Part shown: positions 42,931 through 54,885 of the stretch, piece by piece
Layout: every line of letters starts with the position of its first letter
Position numbering within the stretch: the stretch's first letter is position 1
From: Oreohelix idahoensis
Taxonomy: Eukaryota; Mollusca; Gastropoda; Stylommatophora; Oreohelicidae
DNA: 64,000 nucleotides
Direction of reading: 5' to 3'
Assembly (NCBI GenBank): GCA_024509875.1
Contig: JAMPIV010015272.1
Coordinates: 1 to 64,000, forward strand
The notes under the pieces: generated by a model
Told to the model about the DNA's origin: nothing
Seen by the model: the letters and a program-made list of their open reading frames with translations, nothing else
The model's database searches: none
Made by a program: the position numbers and the translations under genes

Positions 42931-45425
42931 ATGCTAGTCCAAGCGTGGCGAGACTTTAGTTTTCATGACTTTCAAATCATTAAGTTTTTGGAATGTCCCA
43001 GAAAAGCCGAAATAACATGAAATGTGATATAAACTACAATAATTATCAAGGAGTCTTTCATTTTTGTATTGGCTGCAAATGAGAGGTCGGAGAAGCGCAG
43101 CCAAAAAAAAAAGTCCCCCACCCTAGTTTAAACAACAACAAAGCATGGTCCAAACAGAAGGGAAAGAGGACAACCAGGTGGGACAGAAGATAAGGAGAAA
43201 ATAAACGAAACAAAAAGGAATGGACACCATACTTAAAGCTACAAACACAGCAGTGAAATAACAAGAAATATAGATAAATAAGTGAAACTCGGTGAGTACC
43301 GAAAGGTTTGCGAGTTATTTTTGTCTTCCTTCTTAGTAGAGTGGATGTAGATAAGTACGTGAAAAAAAGGTGTGAGCAAATAAGATTTACGGGTGAATAG
43401 CTTAAGTGAGAAGATATTCTCTGGAATGAGTAAGTTTCATCTAGTTCAGCGTGGCCATTTCCAATATAAGAATTATGTACAAGACAACCTTGCCCTCCCT
43501 CAATACATATGAAATATAAACGTGCCAACTCCCCGTGGCACACAGCTTTGGTTTGACAAAAAGAACTTAAACGTGAAATTTACTACGTATTTGACCTGTG
43601 CTGCATCCCCCGAAAATTCATCCCCAGCCAACCCCCAACCTTGGGTTGGGGAAAGTTCCCGGCCCATTGTGTGTTAAGATAACATTAAGCTGAAAACCAA
43701 TTTTCCCCCCCCTAAAGGAAAGGTTTAAGTAAATTCAGACATACACATACATAACGAAAATACCAGAATAAAGTGTGACCCCCCCCCCCAACAACGAGCC
43801 CCAACATTTTCCCCACGATAGGAAAGAGAAAACAGACTTAATAAACCCAGACTGGGTCCAAAGTTAGCACTATGTATACAGGCCATAGCCCATATTTAAA
43901 AAATCAAAAAATTAAAATTTTCTGTGAAAAAAATACCCATGTGAAAGTAAACAAGTTTAAGCAAAATCCAAATGTTTGATAAAGTCCGTAACAAAGAAAA
44001 AAGATAACTCTCTCTGTCCATACAGACGGCCACTCAAATCACCCTTCACCTACTCCATGGTGATATCATCCCTTGGAAATACAATTCTCCTGAATATAAA
44101 AATGCCAGGTTTTTATTTCACAATATTGGTCCCCCAGTCCACCCTCCTGAACACACTCAAGACTGAGACGTGGTGGTCGCCCAATCTGGATGTGGTTTTT
44201 TTCCTGGATTGAATCAAATGTCACGACCTCGCATGTAGTATGAGTGTAGCAAAAAACGTTTGCTCCTGAGGTTCACAGTTAAACAAAGGTAGGAAAATAT
44301 CTTCCAGTATTTGGAAAGCATCTGGTATGCTCAAAATGTTACAAATGATGATGATGGTAATCTCCTATTGGCTGACTTTTATGGGAGAGTGCCGATTCTG
44401 AAACAGTGTAACTTTTCTGGATAAATCCTCTATATTACGACTGTCAGTCAGAAGTCAGGAGGATAAACAAAGTGTTTTTTGTGTATACCCCAGTTGGGCT
44501 AGTAAAAATTTAAAAAATATCGCTGGGTTTTGTAAGTCCAGTTAAAATTTACAAGTTAAAATGTTTTCTCATGTATCTTTGGCAAGTCCTTGCTCACTAA
44601 TGAAATTGGTTGACGGCACAAGCCAAGAAAAAGACAACATTAAAACCAATCAGTAAATGAAGAAAAAGACCTGGAGCTGGATGCCCTTGATCAGGTCTGC
44701 TAGGAATAAGGAATAAAAAACATTTATGGAAAAATGCTACTATTCTATATAGCTACATATATATATATGCAACACAGACGGGGACAAGACGATATCTTAT
44801 CCACTCCGTCAGTCCTGATTAAAGTTAAAACGGGCACACAGGTGTTTTCCTTTACAGCTATACGGTCACCTTTCGCTAGCGCTGAGATTTCAGGTCGGAT
44901 GGAGGTATGCACTCTCCCCACCCCTTTGCTCGCGTTTTAAAGATCAGCGTATTAATGTTCCAATTATTATTTATTTAATGATCTATATGCCGCAACTTAA
45001 CGCAAAAAGTATCGCCTGTCTTTAATAATATTAAGTTGTCGGCGTCTGATAGTTTAGTCGTGTGGTATTAAATATATAGGCACTTATAATAAATTACGCA
45101 CAATGAAATAAACCGTGAATTTCTTTTTCTGTCACTATCAGTCGCGCCTAACATATAAATCAGTCGACTAAAACCGTCTCTTCTTGTGTGAGAAAGCGGG
45201 GGTGGTGAAAATTAACATTTATAACTGAACATCTGGTATAAAAATAGCTTACGTGTTATTTATTACACTAACAATTTGTTTCCTTATGTTCAACGAAGTA
45301 GAGGCGTGGATAAAATTAAGCTTGTGTGTGAGTAAGACAGGCAGAAAAATGCATGGTTTTGCTAGCAAATCATATAATGCTAACGGGATTACAAAGACTG
45401 TCAGATTACAGTAGGCTCTCTTTCC
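42931..45425. other. Unassigned spacer
   Basis: No gene recognised. A 161-codon minus frame (43058-43543) is low-complexity, rich in Leu/Phe/Ser, and lacks a domain. A short inverted repeat CCCCAACC/GGTTGGGG sits near 43633-43655, and a C tract near 43779. Confidence 0.4.
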
Positions 45426-45429
45426 ATTT

Positions 45430-47630
45430 ATACGTCACACTCAGAACAGAAGCAAAGAATAAGGTGCTAGCGGAAATCCTGGGAAGAATTTGGAGATACC
45501 AAAAACCTAGAAAAAGATGCTCAAGAAGCCAGAAATTGTTCTATAAAAGACCCTAAAGAACATGAGGAAGAAAAAACTGCCCCTTTAAATTCATAAAAGA
45601 CAAGCAAGATAAACACTGCTTACTGCCCCAAAGGAAGTAATACTAATAAGAAAGAATATTTCTCAGAGTTCCTTGGTGGTGAAGCAAGGTCAAGCTTCAG
45701 AAAATGATAAGCACTATCACAGAAAGAAAGGAAACAAATGGTGGCAAAGATGGCATCAAGATGGGAAGAAATGAAGGCAGCACTGGAGAGAAAATCAAGA
45801 TAGGCAAAGCAGCAGGACATGATGTTTTGGTATAACACCAGAAATGGTTAAGTACAAGGGGTCTTCTAGCACCAGGCGACCTATTACTACATGAGGGTCC
45901 TACAGGCAGCCACAAGCAGACGAATACCAAAGGATTGGGAAGATTGCCATCAAAACATTCCATATATTCAAAAAAGGTGACAAACCAACAAATGTAGAAA
46001 ATCATACAGGCATATCTTCAATCTCAGTGTCCCTGGTAAAAAGTTTTACTCTAGAAATCCTGGTGCAGATGACTCAGACATCTTGAACGAGCCACCAAAT
46101 GGATAAGTCCAGTGTGGCTTCCAAGCAAAAGCAAACCAAGAGTACTCAACACCTTATCTTCACACTCAGGACAGCTGAGTGAAAAGGCAACTTGAGTGTA
46201 AAGGTGAGATGCATTATTTGTTTCTTGGATCCTGAAGAAAGGTGTTTGACAAGTCCCCTGGAGCAAACTTTGGGACTGCTTGGCAAAGAAAAACATTCCA
46301 GTACGTCTGATCCATGCCATGCATAGCTTCTACAAGGTAAATGGATCCCGTTTACGCAAACCATTGAGGCATATTGGGAATATGGTGTTAGGCCCATATT
46401 TTCTTGCAACCATCGGCACCACAAAGGGGTGATGTGCTGGTCAGCAATCACCCCGGCCGCCTTAACCTTCCCAGAGTTACTTTGGTACCCAATTTATGAG
46501 GCTGGGTCAACCCCAGAGCTGTTTGCGGTCTAAAAAATCCCACCTCAACTGGGGATTGAACCACGGACCACCGAGCTAGGAAGCCAGTGCACTAATCACT
46601 GCGCTACCGCAGCTTTCACGCTTCTACAAGTCTTGCAAAAATTATGTGAGGACGGCAAACCATAACTCAGAAGAGTTCAGGACCACCACTGGTGTATGAT
46701 AGGGTGATATTCTGTCACCTTATCTTTTAATACTCCTCATGGATGATGTCATCAAAGCATGTAAGAAGAGGACAAGAAAGTATTCAGTGGAGTACTGGAA
46801 GATGAGACAGGTTTGTATTTCAGAGCTGGCATTTGCTGATGATGTTGCTCTGATTGCTAAATCAGAGGCACATCTTTAATCCAACCTGCAAGTCTGAAGG
46901 GAAGAGCTGGAGAAGAGAGGGATGGTCATCAGCAGCTCCAAAACAAAAAAACCATGGTGATATGATGAGGGAAGAAAGCATAAGATTATGCTGAGAGAAC
47001 AGGTCCTGAAACAAGTCAACCAATTTAAATACTTTAGAGCTTTTATCCACTGGAAGGGTAACAAAAAAAAAAAAAAGAAGAGTTGGCTACCTGAACAGCA
47101 GCAGCTGGGAGACTTTTTCAGGCCATAAATTGAGGATTCCTCAGTGAAAGAGAAGTTGGCAAGAAGACGAAGCTTGCTATATACTGCTCCGACTATGTTC
47201 CAGTCTTGACCTATGAATACGAGTCATGTGCAATGACTACAACCCACAAAAGCCAGCTCCAAATCTCAGAATTGAGGTAGCTGAGGAAGGTGGTTGAAGT
47301 AACAAGAAGAGATATGGTTCAAAACCAGCTGATATGACAAGGCCTCAAAATTCTGCCCCTGCCGACCAAATAGAAGAGTCCCAACTACTATGGTTTGGCC
47401 ATGTCTGCAGAATGGGAGAAGGTCGGCTACCATGACAAGTATGGAAAACTAAGAGCCAGGGATCCAGACCTCCTGAGTCCGCTGGGAGGACACCATTAGA
47501 CAATCTCTGAAGGACTGAAAACTTGACTGGACTCAGGGCAGGAAGAAGACAACCGATAGGATAGTATGGTGCTCTCTCTAGCAAACCTGTACATTCAAGG
47601 TAGAAGAGGAACAACTAAGTAAGCATAAAA
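45430..47630 (+). mobile_element. LINE B copy, 3' half, interrupted by a SINE
   Basis: Collinear with 56192-57885: CACTCAGAACAGAAGCAAAG at the left, ACTCAGGACAGCTGAGTG near 46160, the RT motif B region GTGTATGATAGGGTGATATT (46692 onward), GCTGATGATGTTGCTCTGAT (ADDVALI, near 46835), and the LINE B 3' end. The SINE at 46337-46619 splits it. It keeps the motif B segment that the copy at 54893 has lost. Frames are broken throughout. Confidence 0.85.
46337..46619 (-). mobile_element. tRNA-derived SINE (SINE-1) with target duplication
   Basis: Minus-strand head: TAGCGCAGTGATTAGTGCAC (A box) and GGTTCAATCCC (consensus B box) about 35 bases apart, followed by a ~200-base body ending near GGATCCATTTACC. 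It is flanked by identical 11-bp repeats GCTTCTACAAG (46326-46336 and 46620-46630), present once at the matching place in the LINE B copy at 54893. A polymerase III-transcribed, LINE-mobilised element. Confidence 0.9.
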
Positions 47631-48624
47631 GCCTTATGAATGACCTGGATACTTTGAAACCTAACTTCAATCACCAATTGTTTTAACTTCTTATATTGTT
47701 GATGAAATAAACAACATGAAGTGACTGTTTTATAAAATCTCAAAAACATGTATCACACAGTCAGACTTGTGAGAACAAAACAAACAATAAAACAATAGAA
47801 ATGGATTAACAAACAAGAAACAAATGAACTCACGATTCTGTGAAATTATTTATAAAAATGTTATAACAATATAAATCATACATGACATCTGGGTACATAA
47901 TTTCTGTTTCTCATAAATCTTAAAATAAAAATAAAATAAAATTAGGCTCATCTGCTTAACGGCCCTATTTAGAAAAACAACAATGATTACAATTCTGCAC
48001 AGAGAAATAATATGGAAAATCTGCTTGCTAAAGGTCAACACCAAGAAATCTAAATGTACAGAGGTAAATATATTTACAAATATAAAGAAAAAAAAACCCT
48101 TGCCAGAAATAAAAGCTTTGAAATTCTTAAACAGTTAAACTATATAGGAAACACAATATGGACAGACACAAGCAGTTCACAGAAATATAGAAGAGAACCA
48201 GGAAAGCAAACATTGCAGATAATACAGAACACAGATTAATGCAAAATTAACAGACTGAATGGCAAAGATAAATCTCAACAAAGTCTGCATTTTACATGTG
48301 ATCTCTGATGGATTCGAAAAATGAAAGCCTACTCAGAATATCTAACAGCAAAGCCTCAAGAAGAATGATGGCAGTATCTTGGAAAGATATACAGATCCAG
48401 TATCAACATTGATGGCCACCAGTAATGGATCTTCAGTCTCTTGCCTTGACTTCACACTGTGTGGTAGACTCTTTCCTGTCCATCTCTTGATGATATCTTC
48501 CCACTTTTAGTGAAGTCATCCTGTTGCCCATTTGCCTTCAACTTCTCCTCCTCTTATGGTTTTCAACAAAGAGTTATGTCTCTTTACATGACGAAAATAT
48601 TTTATTTGACCTCCTTCATGAGTA
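47631..48624. other. Unassigned spacer
   Basis: No gene or known repeat recognised. Short A-rich frames only. Confidence 0.4.
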
Positions 48625-49325
48625 CAGTGTGGCTACATTTTATATAAATTTGAATTATGAGAACTTGAAATAGTGCAATATAAAATATTAATAAAGCTTC
48701 ACTTTATGCGCAAAAATTGGAATAGCGCGAATCCCAAAAAATTTGGCAAAAAAAAATATATATATATATAAATATATATTTCAAAAGTGGCAGGCTGAAT
48801 GTGTTTACACTCTTGCCTCATGGTGGCACCAATTTAAGCAGAAATAGCCACTATCCTGCGACAGTATCATCTATACACGCGCGGAAATTCTGAGTGAATT
48901 AGCTGACTGTTGTGCTATTATTTTATCGTTCACTGTTATTATAATTTAAAATCTGTTTTATATCCCATAACACTGTAATTAACGCGTTCATTAAGTGGTG
49001 GTGCTTGTCATGAAAAACATGCCTGAAAATCAATGTTTGGAACAGAAGTTAGATGTGCTGCATCTCATGTTTCTTCAGCGTCATCTGTCTATGATTATGA
49101 TATAAAAATGTAATAATACAATAAAAAATAAGAAGATGACATTAATTAATTCAAGTTTCATGTTTATAAGCAAAACTACACTACAACTGTAAATTTAGGC
49201 ACTCTGAGAAACCAATCCCCTACTTTACATTTATTCCTTTGAGAAAACTAGTCTTGAATTATGAGAGTTTTGAATTATGTGAAGTTTTCAGGAACGCATC
49301 CCTCACATAAAATACGACCACATTG
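48625..49325. mobile_element. pogo/Tigger-like TIR element remnant (701 bp)
   Basis: The left end CAGTGTGGCTACATTTTAT and the reverse complement of the right end CAATGTGGTCGTATTTTAT agree at most positions. The right end contains GGAACGCATCCC, a motif common just inside pogo/Tigger ends. TA precedes the left end (48623-48624); the right side has AA. No transposase is readable. Confidence 0.5.
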
Positions 49326-49440
49326 AACTCTTGTCATTCCTGGTTTTTCTGTGACATCTTTACTTGTTTTCTCTGGTTTGATCAGACACATCCCATTATT
49401 TTATACATGCATGTTTCCAGGTATTCAAATCTGTCTTCCA

Positions 49441-49745
49441 GGGACCGAAGACGCAGCAAAAGAGATGAATGCAGTCAGCGACTCATAGCTTGACTGCATG
49501 CGTCAGCGAACCAGAGCTGACCAAGATCCTACTCCACCTCCAAGTGGTGCTCCTGGAAACAGGCTGCATCACTGCAGTGTGGCCGAGAGAGTAGGGATCG
49601 AAGAGGGAAGGCAAACCCGGTCCCAAAAAATGCCGTGCGGAAGTCGGATGTGTCAGGCTGAAAGGCGCAAATATCACAGCTTTGCTGTAAATGGTGACAC
49701 AATGCAACCAATGTCCTTTTCAGGACAAGCGAGGAAAAAGAAGAA
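49441..49745 (+). repeat. Dispersed 3'-tail repeat R6, copy 2
   Basis: Near-identical partner of 6097-6412, with the same A/G-rich tail. Probably a 5'-truncated LINE 3' end. Confidence 0.7.
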
Positions 49746-49989
49746 ATCTTCATTCCAAAGACAAAATAATAAACAAGGAAATCCAAAGAAAAAAGGATAT
49801 TAACCAAATAAATTGAAAGAAGCCAATCTGGATGGTCATGATCAAATAAAAAAAAAAAACAAGAAAGCCAAAAAGGTCATGGATTAAACACCACATAAAA
49901 AAACAGGAAAATAAAAGGCAGAAACACAAGCATAATGAGACACCATTTGGAAAAAGCAAACCTTTATATGAAAGAAAAACAAAGTGAGC

Positions 49990-50445
49990 ATTCATTTATT
50001 CATTACCCTGTGGCTCCACACGGAGCAGAGGCCTTCAACAAATTCATGCCAGATCCTCCTGTCCTGAGCCGTCTGCACTAGGCATTTCCATGCCTTCTTT
50101 ATCCTTTGTTATTTCTGTCTCCAGATGTCTTCTATATGTTTTTGGGCCGAAGAGTGAGAGCTCTATCTCTACCTCTATTACCCTGAGGATTCCAGAACAA
50201 GAACTGCCTTGTAATGTAATCAATAGGCTTCCTTAATGCGTGTCCTGTCCATCGTCAATGTTGTTTTCTTATCTCTTGTTCCACTGGCACCTGCCTGGTT
50301 CTTGTCATCAGTTCTACATTGGTGATCTTGTCATACCATTTCCATCCTTTTATTCCAGGCAAGCACCCATTTATGAAAGTCTGTAATTTCTTGGTTGCTG
50401 TTTTAGCCATTTTCCATACTTCAGAACCATACTGAGTTGCGAGTC
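49990..50445 (-). mobile_element. LINE A 3' fragment
   Basis: Minus strand corresponds to LINE A about 4640-5050: the segments for GHTLRK, the CCAGAACAAGAACTGCC region and the SETW region are recognisable with indels. Confidence 0.75.
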
Positions 50446-51103
50446 CAAATTTCTGGTTTTTGAATTGTGAATTCTGTTGGTGGGTGTGGGTGCATGTGTG
50501 AAAGGTTGACCAATGACCTAAGTATGAATACCACCCCCTACCAAGAACTGTTTACTTGGTACAATCTTAAAAGGATATTCACGCCATCACCAGAACTGCT
50601 AGGCTTTGGGCCCAGAAGGAAGGCAACAGCAAGGAAAACTAAAAACAGCATGGCGGATAACAGTAGAGGTTGAGATGCAAAGCAAGAACCAGAGTTGGGG
50701 GTACAGCATGAAGGATGAACACCAATCAAGCAAAGTGGAGACAGTTTGTTGTTGCCCTACAAGATGCCACTAGGTGTGATCATTACTGATTCCTTTGTCA
50801 GTGAGTGGCTAAGGATCTAAAAAGAAGAGGACTTAAGACCATGTGAAAATGGTTCAAGCTCTCTAAGATTAACTCAGCTTGAGCTATGCATATTATTTAA
50901 CCAATACAACATATCACATTTTCAGTTCAGTTATTTAATCAAATAGTTGTCATGAGACAACAAACTTTGCAACCCATCTTTATCAAAGCTTATATTATTT
51001 ATTATGTAGTTAAATCCACTTCAGTTCTTTCAAATACACGAGTTTCCATTATCATCATCAATTAGTCCAATCTAAAAGACTTTGTTACTGTACTGTAACT
51101 GAC
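50446..51103. other. Unassigned spacer downstream of NUDT14
   Basis: No repeat or gene recognised; 3' flank of the Nudix gene. Confidence 0.4.
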
Positions 51104-51109
51104 TTTATT
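51104..51109 (-). promoter_or_regulatory. Candidate poly(A) signal of the NUDT14-like gene
   Basis: AATAAA on the minus strand, about 81 bases after the stop codon at 51190-51192. A run of 15 C (minus strand; 51110-51124) lies immediately before it. Confidence 0.6.
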
Positions 51110-51189
51110 GGGGGGGGGGGGGGGAATCTCTCACACAATTTGTCTGATTAAAAAATCTATTTTACATTGTTATAATAACATAAGAAAAA

Positions 51190-51424
51190 CTAAGAATTTC
51201 CTCCTGATATATTTTCGAAGAACCAATAAAGTGCAAATAAAAGTCCATGCACTCTGTTGACAGTTTCATCAAATATAAGTTTTCTTCCTTCTTCTAAAGA
51301 CATCTCAATAACTTCAATCATCTCCCCTTCATGTGGATTGCCTCCACCTGCCCCAATCCTCATTTCATCAGTGACTTCAGCATAGAAAATGTGAAGTGTT
51401 CCCCCTGCTGTTCCAACTCCACTT
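51190..51424 (-). CDS. NUDT14: NUDT14-like Nudix hydrolase, last coding exon
   Basis: The exon follows the acceptor TTTTGTTGCAG (ending 51425) and runs to a TAG at 51192-51190. It encodes SGVGTAGGTLHIFYAEVTDE, then a GGGNPHEGEMIEVIEMSLEE segment, and ends with LLFALYWFFENISG. The FYAEVTDE and EGEMIEV segments and the C-terminal FALYWF helix are characteristic of NUDT14 (UDP-sugar pyrophosphatase). The exon takes one base to finish an Arg codon split by the intron, matching the phase of the upstream donor. It is intact, with no stop or frameshift. The intron upstream (51425-52573) carries a LINE A-like fragment. Confidence 0.92.
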
Positions 51425-51959
51425 CTGCAACAAAATTGTAAAAAGTGTGAAGAGACAAATATCTGAAGACCAGTACATTGCAAAAATCAAGTTTTACAAA
51501 GGAATGTTTGTAAAAAGAAATTAACATGTCTGGAGAGCTGAAAGACTTCATAATGACTTCCGTTTAGCTGAGCTGATTATAAATCAAAAGTACAGAAACT
51601 TTCCTGAGCATATTCCAGTTAACATCACAAAGGACCCTGTAATTTGTCCTTCATGAAGAATTAGAAATTCCTGTCTTTGTATGCTAGCCTTATCAGACTA
51701 ATAATCTTTTAAGGAACTCCACTGTGCTCCATCAATGTCCTAAGTAATTCTCCAAACTGCTGCAATGTCTTCAAAGCAAAATGGTAGTTCTATTCAACAC
51801 TTTTTTACTGTTATGTGCAGTGTGGGATTATTTATTTGAGTAAAGTATTACTGATTCTGATGTTGACATGGCTACAAGAGTTCTACTGATCTTCACTGCT
51901 TTTGCTTCAGATTGCTAATCATAATATTAATTTTCAACTGAAATGTCAAGTCAGCCTTA

Positions 51960-52390
51960 TTGATAAATTTGTGTCACAATAAAGTACTCTTACTTGTCCA
52001 TTCTACAATACGGCAGCGACACATGGAGGACAGGAACAACAATAAACATGAAGCTAAATGCGTTCATAAATGGAGCGCTTAGGCAGAACAGGAAGGCTAA
52101 AATATTACGATGAAATCATTAATATGAAACTACGTGACAACAGAGGTAAAAGAACCAAGCAGCAGCTGTGGAAAAGAATGTGAAGAAAAAATTCTTAACC
52201 AGATGCACATTTGCTTGCATTGAAAGCCATTGTCCTGGATAAAAAAAAAAAGGCAGGAAGACCCCTAAACACATGACGAAGAGAACTAAAAGCAGAAGTA
52301 AGAACTGAAAAGATGAAGAAACAGTGCAAACAGACTAACCAGGATAGGATAACTCAGACAGATCTATCTGAAGGTATTATGCTTCATAGG
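51960..52390 (+). mobile_element. LINE A-related fragment in the NUDT14 intron
   Basis: Plus-strand code includes GSDTWRTGTTI- and LKYYDEI-like segments, matching the LINE A C-terminal region near 4650-4760, followed by GRPLNT near 52258. Antisense to the host gene. Heavily degraded. Confidence 0.6.
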
Positions 52391-52573
52391 GAACAGAAAA
52401 GCAAAGAATAATAATCTTCATACTGTATCCCTGGTTACATGCTAAGTGCATCTATGTTCTTGCAGTTTGTTTATGTATGCAAACATACTCTGGTAGTTGC
52501 AACTATGGTATCTGCAACTGAGTTAACTCTTGCACTTTTATTTAACACCACTACCAAATGTGTGTTCTCTCAC

Positions 52574-52787
52574 CTGCAAGATGTGACTTTTCTGATATTC
52601 TCTAGTGGTACGTTGTAGCCACATTCCTCCAGTATCTCACTTTTTGCAATGTTCTGAGGAGATTCATCCCTGTCAATAATACCAGCACAGAGCTCTACAG
52701 TCAAACCCAGAGATCCAGGAAATTTGTCAGTGTCTACTGTCTCCACTCCATGTTTTACCTCTGTTGTCACACTGTTAATGTAAATAG
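52574..52787 (-). CDS. NUDT14: NUDT14-like Nudix hydrolase, penultimate coding exon
   Basis: Bounded by acceptor CTGTTCCCAG (ending 52788) and donor GTGAG (from 52573). It contributes two bases of a split codon, 70 full codons and two bases of the next. The Nudix box is visible: GIIDRDESPQNIAKSEILEE followed by CGY, fitting Gx5Ex7(R)E-x2-EExG with the Arg replaced by Ser; the Glu pair that binds metal is kept. The preceding FPGSLGLTVELCAG is typical of NUDT14. The enzyme family hydrolyses UDP-glucose, and ADP-ribose less well, in the cytosol. The N-terminal exons are not seen, so they lie upstream (above 52788) in or beyond the repeat-rich right part of the window. Confidence 0.92.
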
Positions 52788-52869
52788 CTGGGAACAGATA
52801 ATACATATCAAAGACATTACTATTTTGTGAAATTAATGTCAACATTAAGTTAAGTCATTGGACGAACTA

Positions 52870-53665
52870 GCAGCAAGACATCATCAGCCTTGGTACAGAG
52901 TGTTGAACTTGGGCCAATGGGAGGGCAGAGCTGGAAATTGTCCTTCCATGATAAATGATCATGCCGGGGATGATGATGACATTGTGTACACTGATGGGTC
53001 TGTAATCTGTGGTGAGAAATTCTGCTAGAGTAAAGGGCAGAATCGTCACTGAATATAGTAGGGCTTACATGATAACAACCTCCAGCATGAGAAAGGAGGT
53101 AGAGACAGCTACTGCAGCCTTAAGGTGGCTGTCAGAAACTTCATTAACAAGGGTAATTATTGTATTAGACTCACAATCCATGCTTCAAAAGGTCCAAAGT
53201 GGATGGCTTCTTCATGAATAGAAAACCACCATAGAAGCCTCGAATCTTCAGGAACTGGTGTGGATCTACTGTCCTGGTCATGCAGGGGTACACTGCAATG
53301 AAATAGCTGACAGACTAGCTGAAAGAACACACATAGAAGGTGCATTGGATATGGATAAGGGAGAGATACTGAGGGAAATTAACAGATTGCTGGAATTTGG
53401 CATCAAACATAAGACCAGCAGAAATGGACATATGAGAGGATGCATCAGGTATTGCGCAAAAGGACAAATTAGTATTCATACCCTTCGACATCTGCTGAGG
53501 GAGACTGAGCGCCTATGGGTTTGCCCAGAGTGCAATGACATTGATTTTGATCAACAACAACAATTGGTTCCCAGTCTGTTTCAATGCAGTGCCCCATGTG
53601 GAACAAAGTTATCGACTAATGCCCTATTATATGGGATTTCCTTTATTGCATCTTCAGTTTACTGA
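52870..53665 (+). pseudogene. LINE G RNase H and C-terminal domain
   Basis: A 5'-truncated non-LTR retrotransposon end. DIVYTDGSVICG near 52980-53012 is the RNase H start with its catalytic Asp; VIIVLDSQSMLQKV (about 53150-53192) and WIYCPGHAGVHCNEIADRLA (53261-53320) are the later motifs. A Cys-containing tail (LWVCPECNDIDF) follows. Frameshifts and one stop (53220) break it. Distinct from LINE C and LINE D by the CPGHAGV motif. It lies in the likely upstream intron of NUDT14, antisense. Confidence 0.8.
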
Positions 53666-53949
53666 CATTTGAGGAATGAAAAGAACATTCCATTTGCATG
53701 TTAATCAAAATGTTAACAAAACCTGAATTTTTACTCACTTTTTGTCTTAAATACAAATATAAACCAGTGACTAGTTCATCTGCAAACAGCTACATTGTTA
53801 GTGCCTTTGATGTAGGTTATTACTGGCAGTTTTATGGCAGACTGCTGCATGGATTACACCTTTGTGGTTACACTGTGCCAATGCTAGTTGAATTTAATTC
53901 TTTTGATATTAGAAATAGAAGACTTTGATTACGTTAGGAAACTCTGTTT
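53666..53949. other. Unassigned spacer
   Basis: AT-rich; nothing recognised. Confidence 0.4.
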
Positions 53950-54235
53950 GAATCCACTTGTTGCCACATGTCATCACCCTGCAGCTCCCGAAGGAGTATA
54001 GGCATTCAACAAAATATGCCAAGCCTTCCTGTCCCATGCCATCAGCTCAAGGTCTCTGCATGTCCTCCTCAATCCTTTCATGTATGTCTCCAATTCTCTT
54101 CTCCATGTGACCTTTGGTCTCCTTCTAGGCCTCTTAACCTGGAGCTTCCAGAACAATGCTATCAAGAGGCTTCCCCACTGTGCATCCTATCCATCACCAG
54201 TGTCTTCTTCTAATCTCTTGTCCACTGGCACATTA
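53950..54235 (-). mobile_element. LINE A 3' fragment
   Basis: Minus strand gives KRPRRRPKVTWRRELET, matching the LINE A C-terminus, and continues to the 3' end of the coding region. Confidence 0.8.
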
Positions 54236-54429
54236 AAATACGATAATGAGGTTTCAATTCAGATTCAGTGCTCATAACTTAGATTTTAAAAAACCCTTAG
54301 TGAATTTAAATATATAATTAAAATCAATTGTCTCATGTAGTTTCAAGGGGTCTCATACTCAAGGAACAAAATGCAACAAATGTGTTTAAAGTTCAAAAAA
54401 CTTTTATAGTCAACTGTGCTGATGCCAGG

Positions 54430-54545
54430 GCATTATATTATGGAACAAAGAATAGAATCACTGCACTCTGCCCAGCAAGTCATAAAAGATGAATAAGGAT
54501 GTTTGTGCATGGGCTTGGCAACCTCATCATATGAGAGGCAGAGGA
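54430..54545 (-). repeat. Family S repeat, copy 7 (partial)
   Basis: Contains GGAACAAAGAATAGAATCAC and GGGCTTGGCAACCTCATCAT; the left hairpin arm is mutated. Confidence 0.5.
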
Positions 54546-54885
54546 AGTTGCAGTCAAAAAATGTATGAGGAATCTGTACAACAGTACAATGAAGCTAATA
54601 GGAAAATATAAGCAGACAAATGGTCATATCAAGGACAAGAGTGGAAAACTATTCAGCAACATAATAAAGTAAATGAAGGGATGGACAGAGCATTCTGAGG
54701 AACTTCTAAACAGACCAGCTCCACAAAATGGCCAAGACATCCAGCCAGCAGAAAAGCAGCTGCAAGTTAATTGTGAAAAACCAAATCAGGAGGAAACAAA
54801 GACATCTCCAACAGAAGGGACAACTGCAGGCTAAAATGATGTTCTAGCAGAAACCATCAAAGCAAACACTGACACCTCTATATAT
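54530..54885 (+). mobile_element. LINE A fragment, left part (interrupted)
   Basis: Collinear with LINE A 3310-3660: codes LIGKYKQTN, LLNRPAPQN and QPAEKQLQVN segments. It stops at the (TA)n beside LINE B; the sequence continues at 59232. Confidence 0.85.

Noticed and set aside
43058..43543. 161-codon minus-strand frame
   Set aside because: Leu/Phe/Ser-rich, no domain, in an A-rich plus strand; likely chance.
46545..46619. Functional tRNA gene on the minus strand
   Set aside because: A and B boxes are present, but there is no matching acceptor stem and a ~200-base SINE body with target duplications follows.
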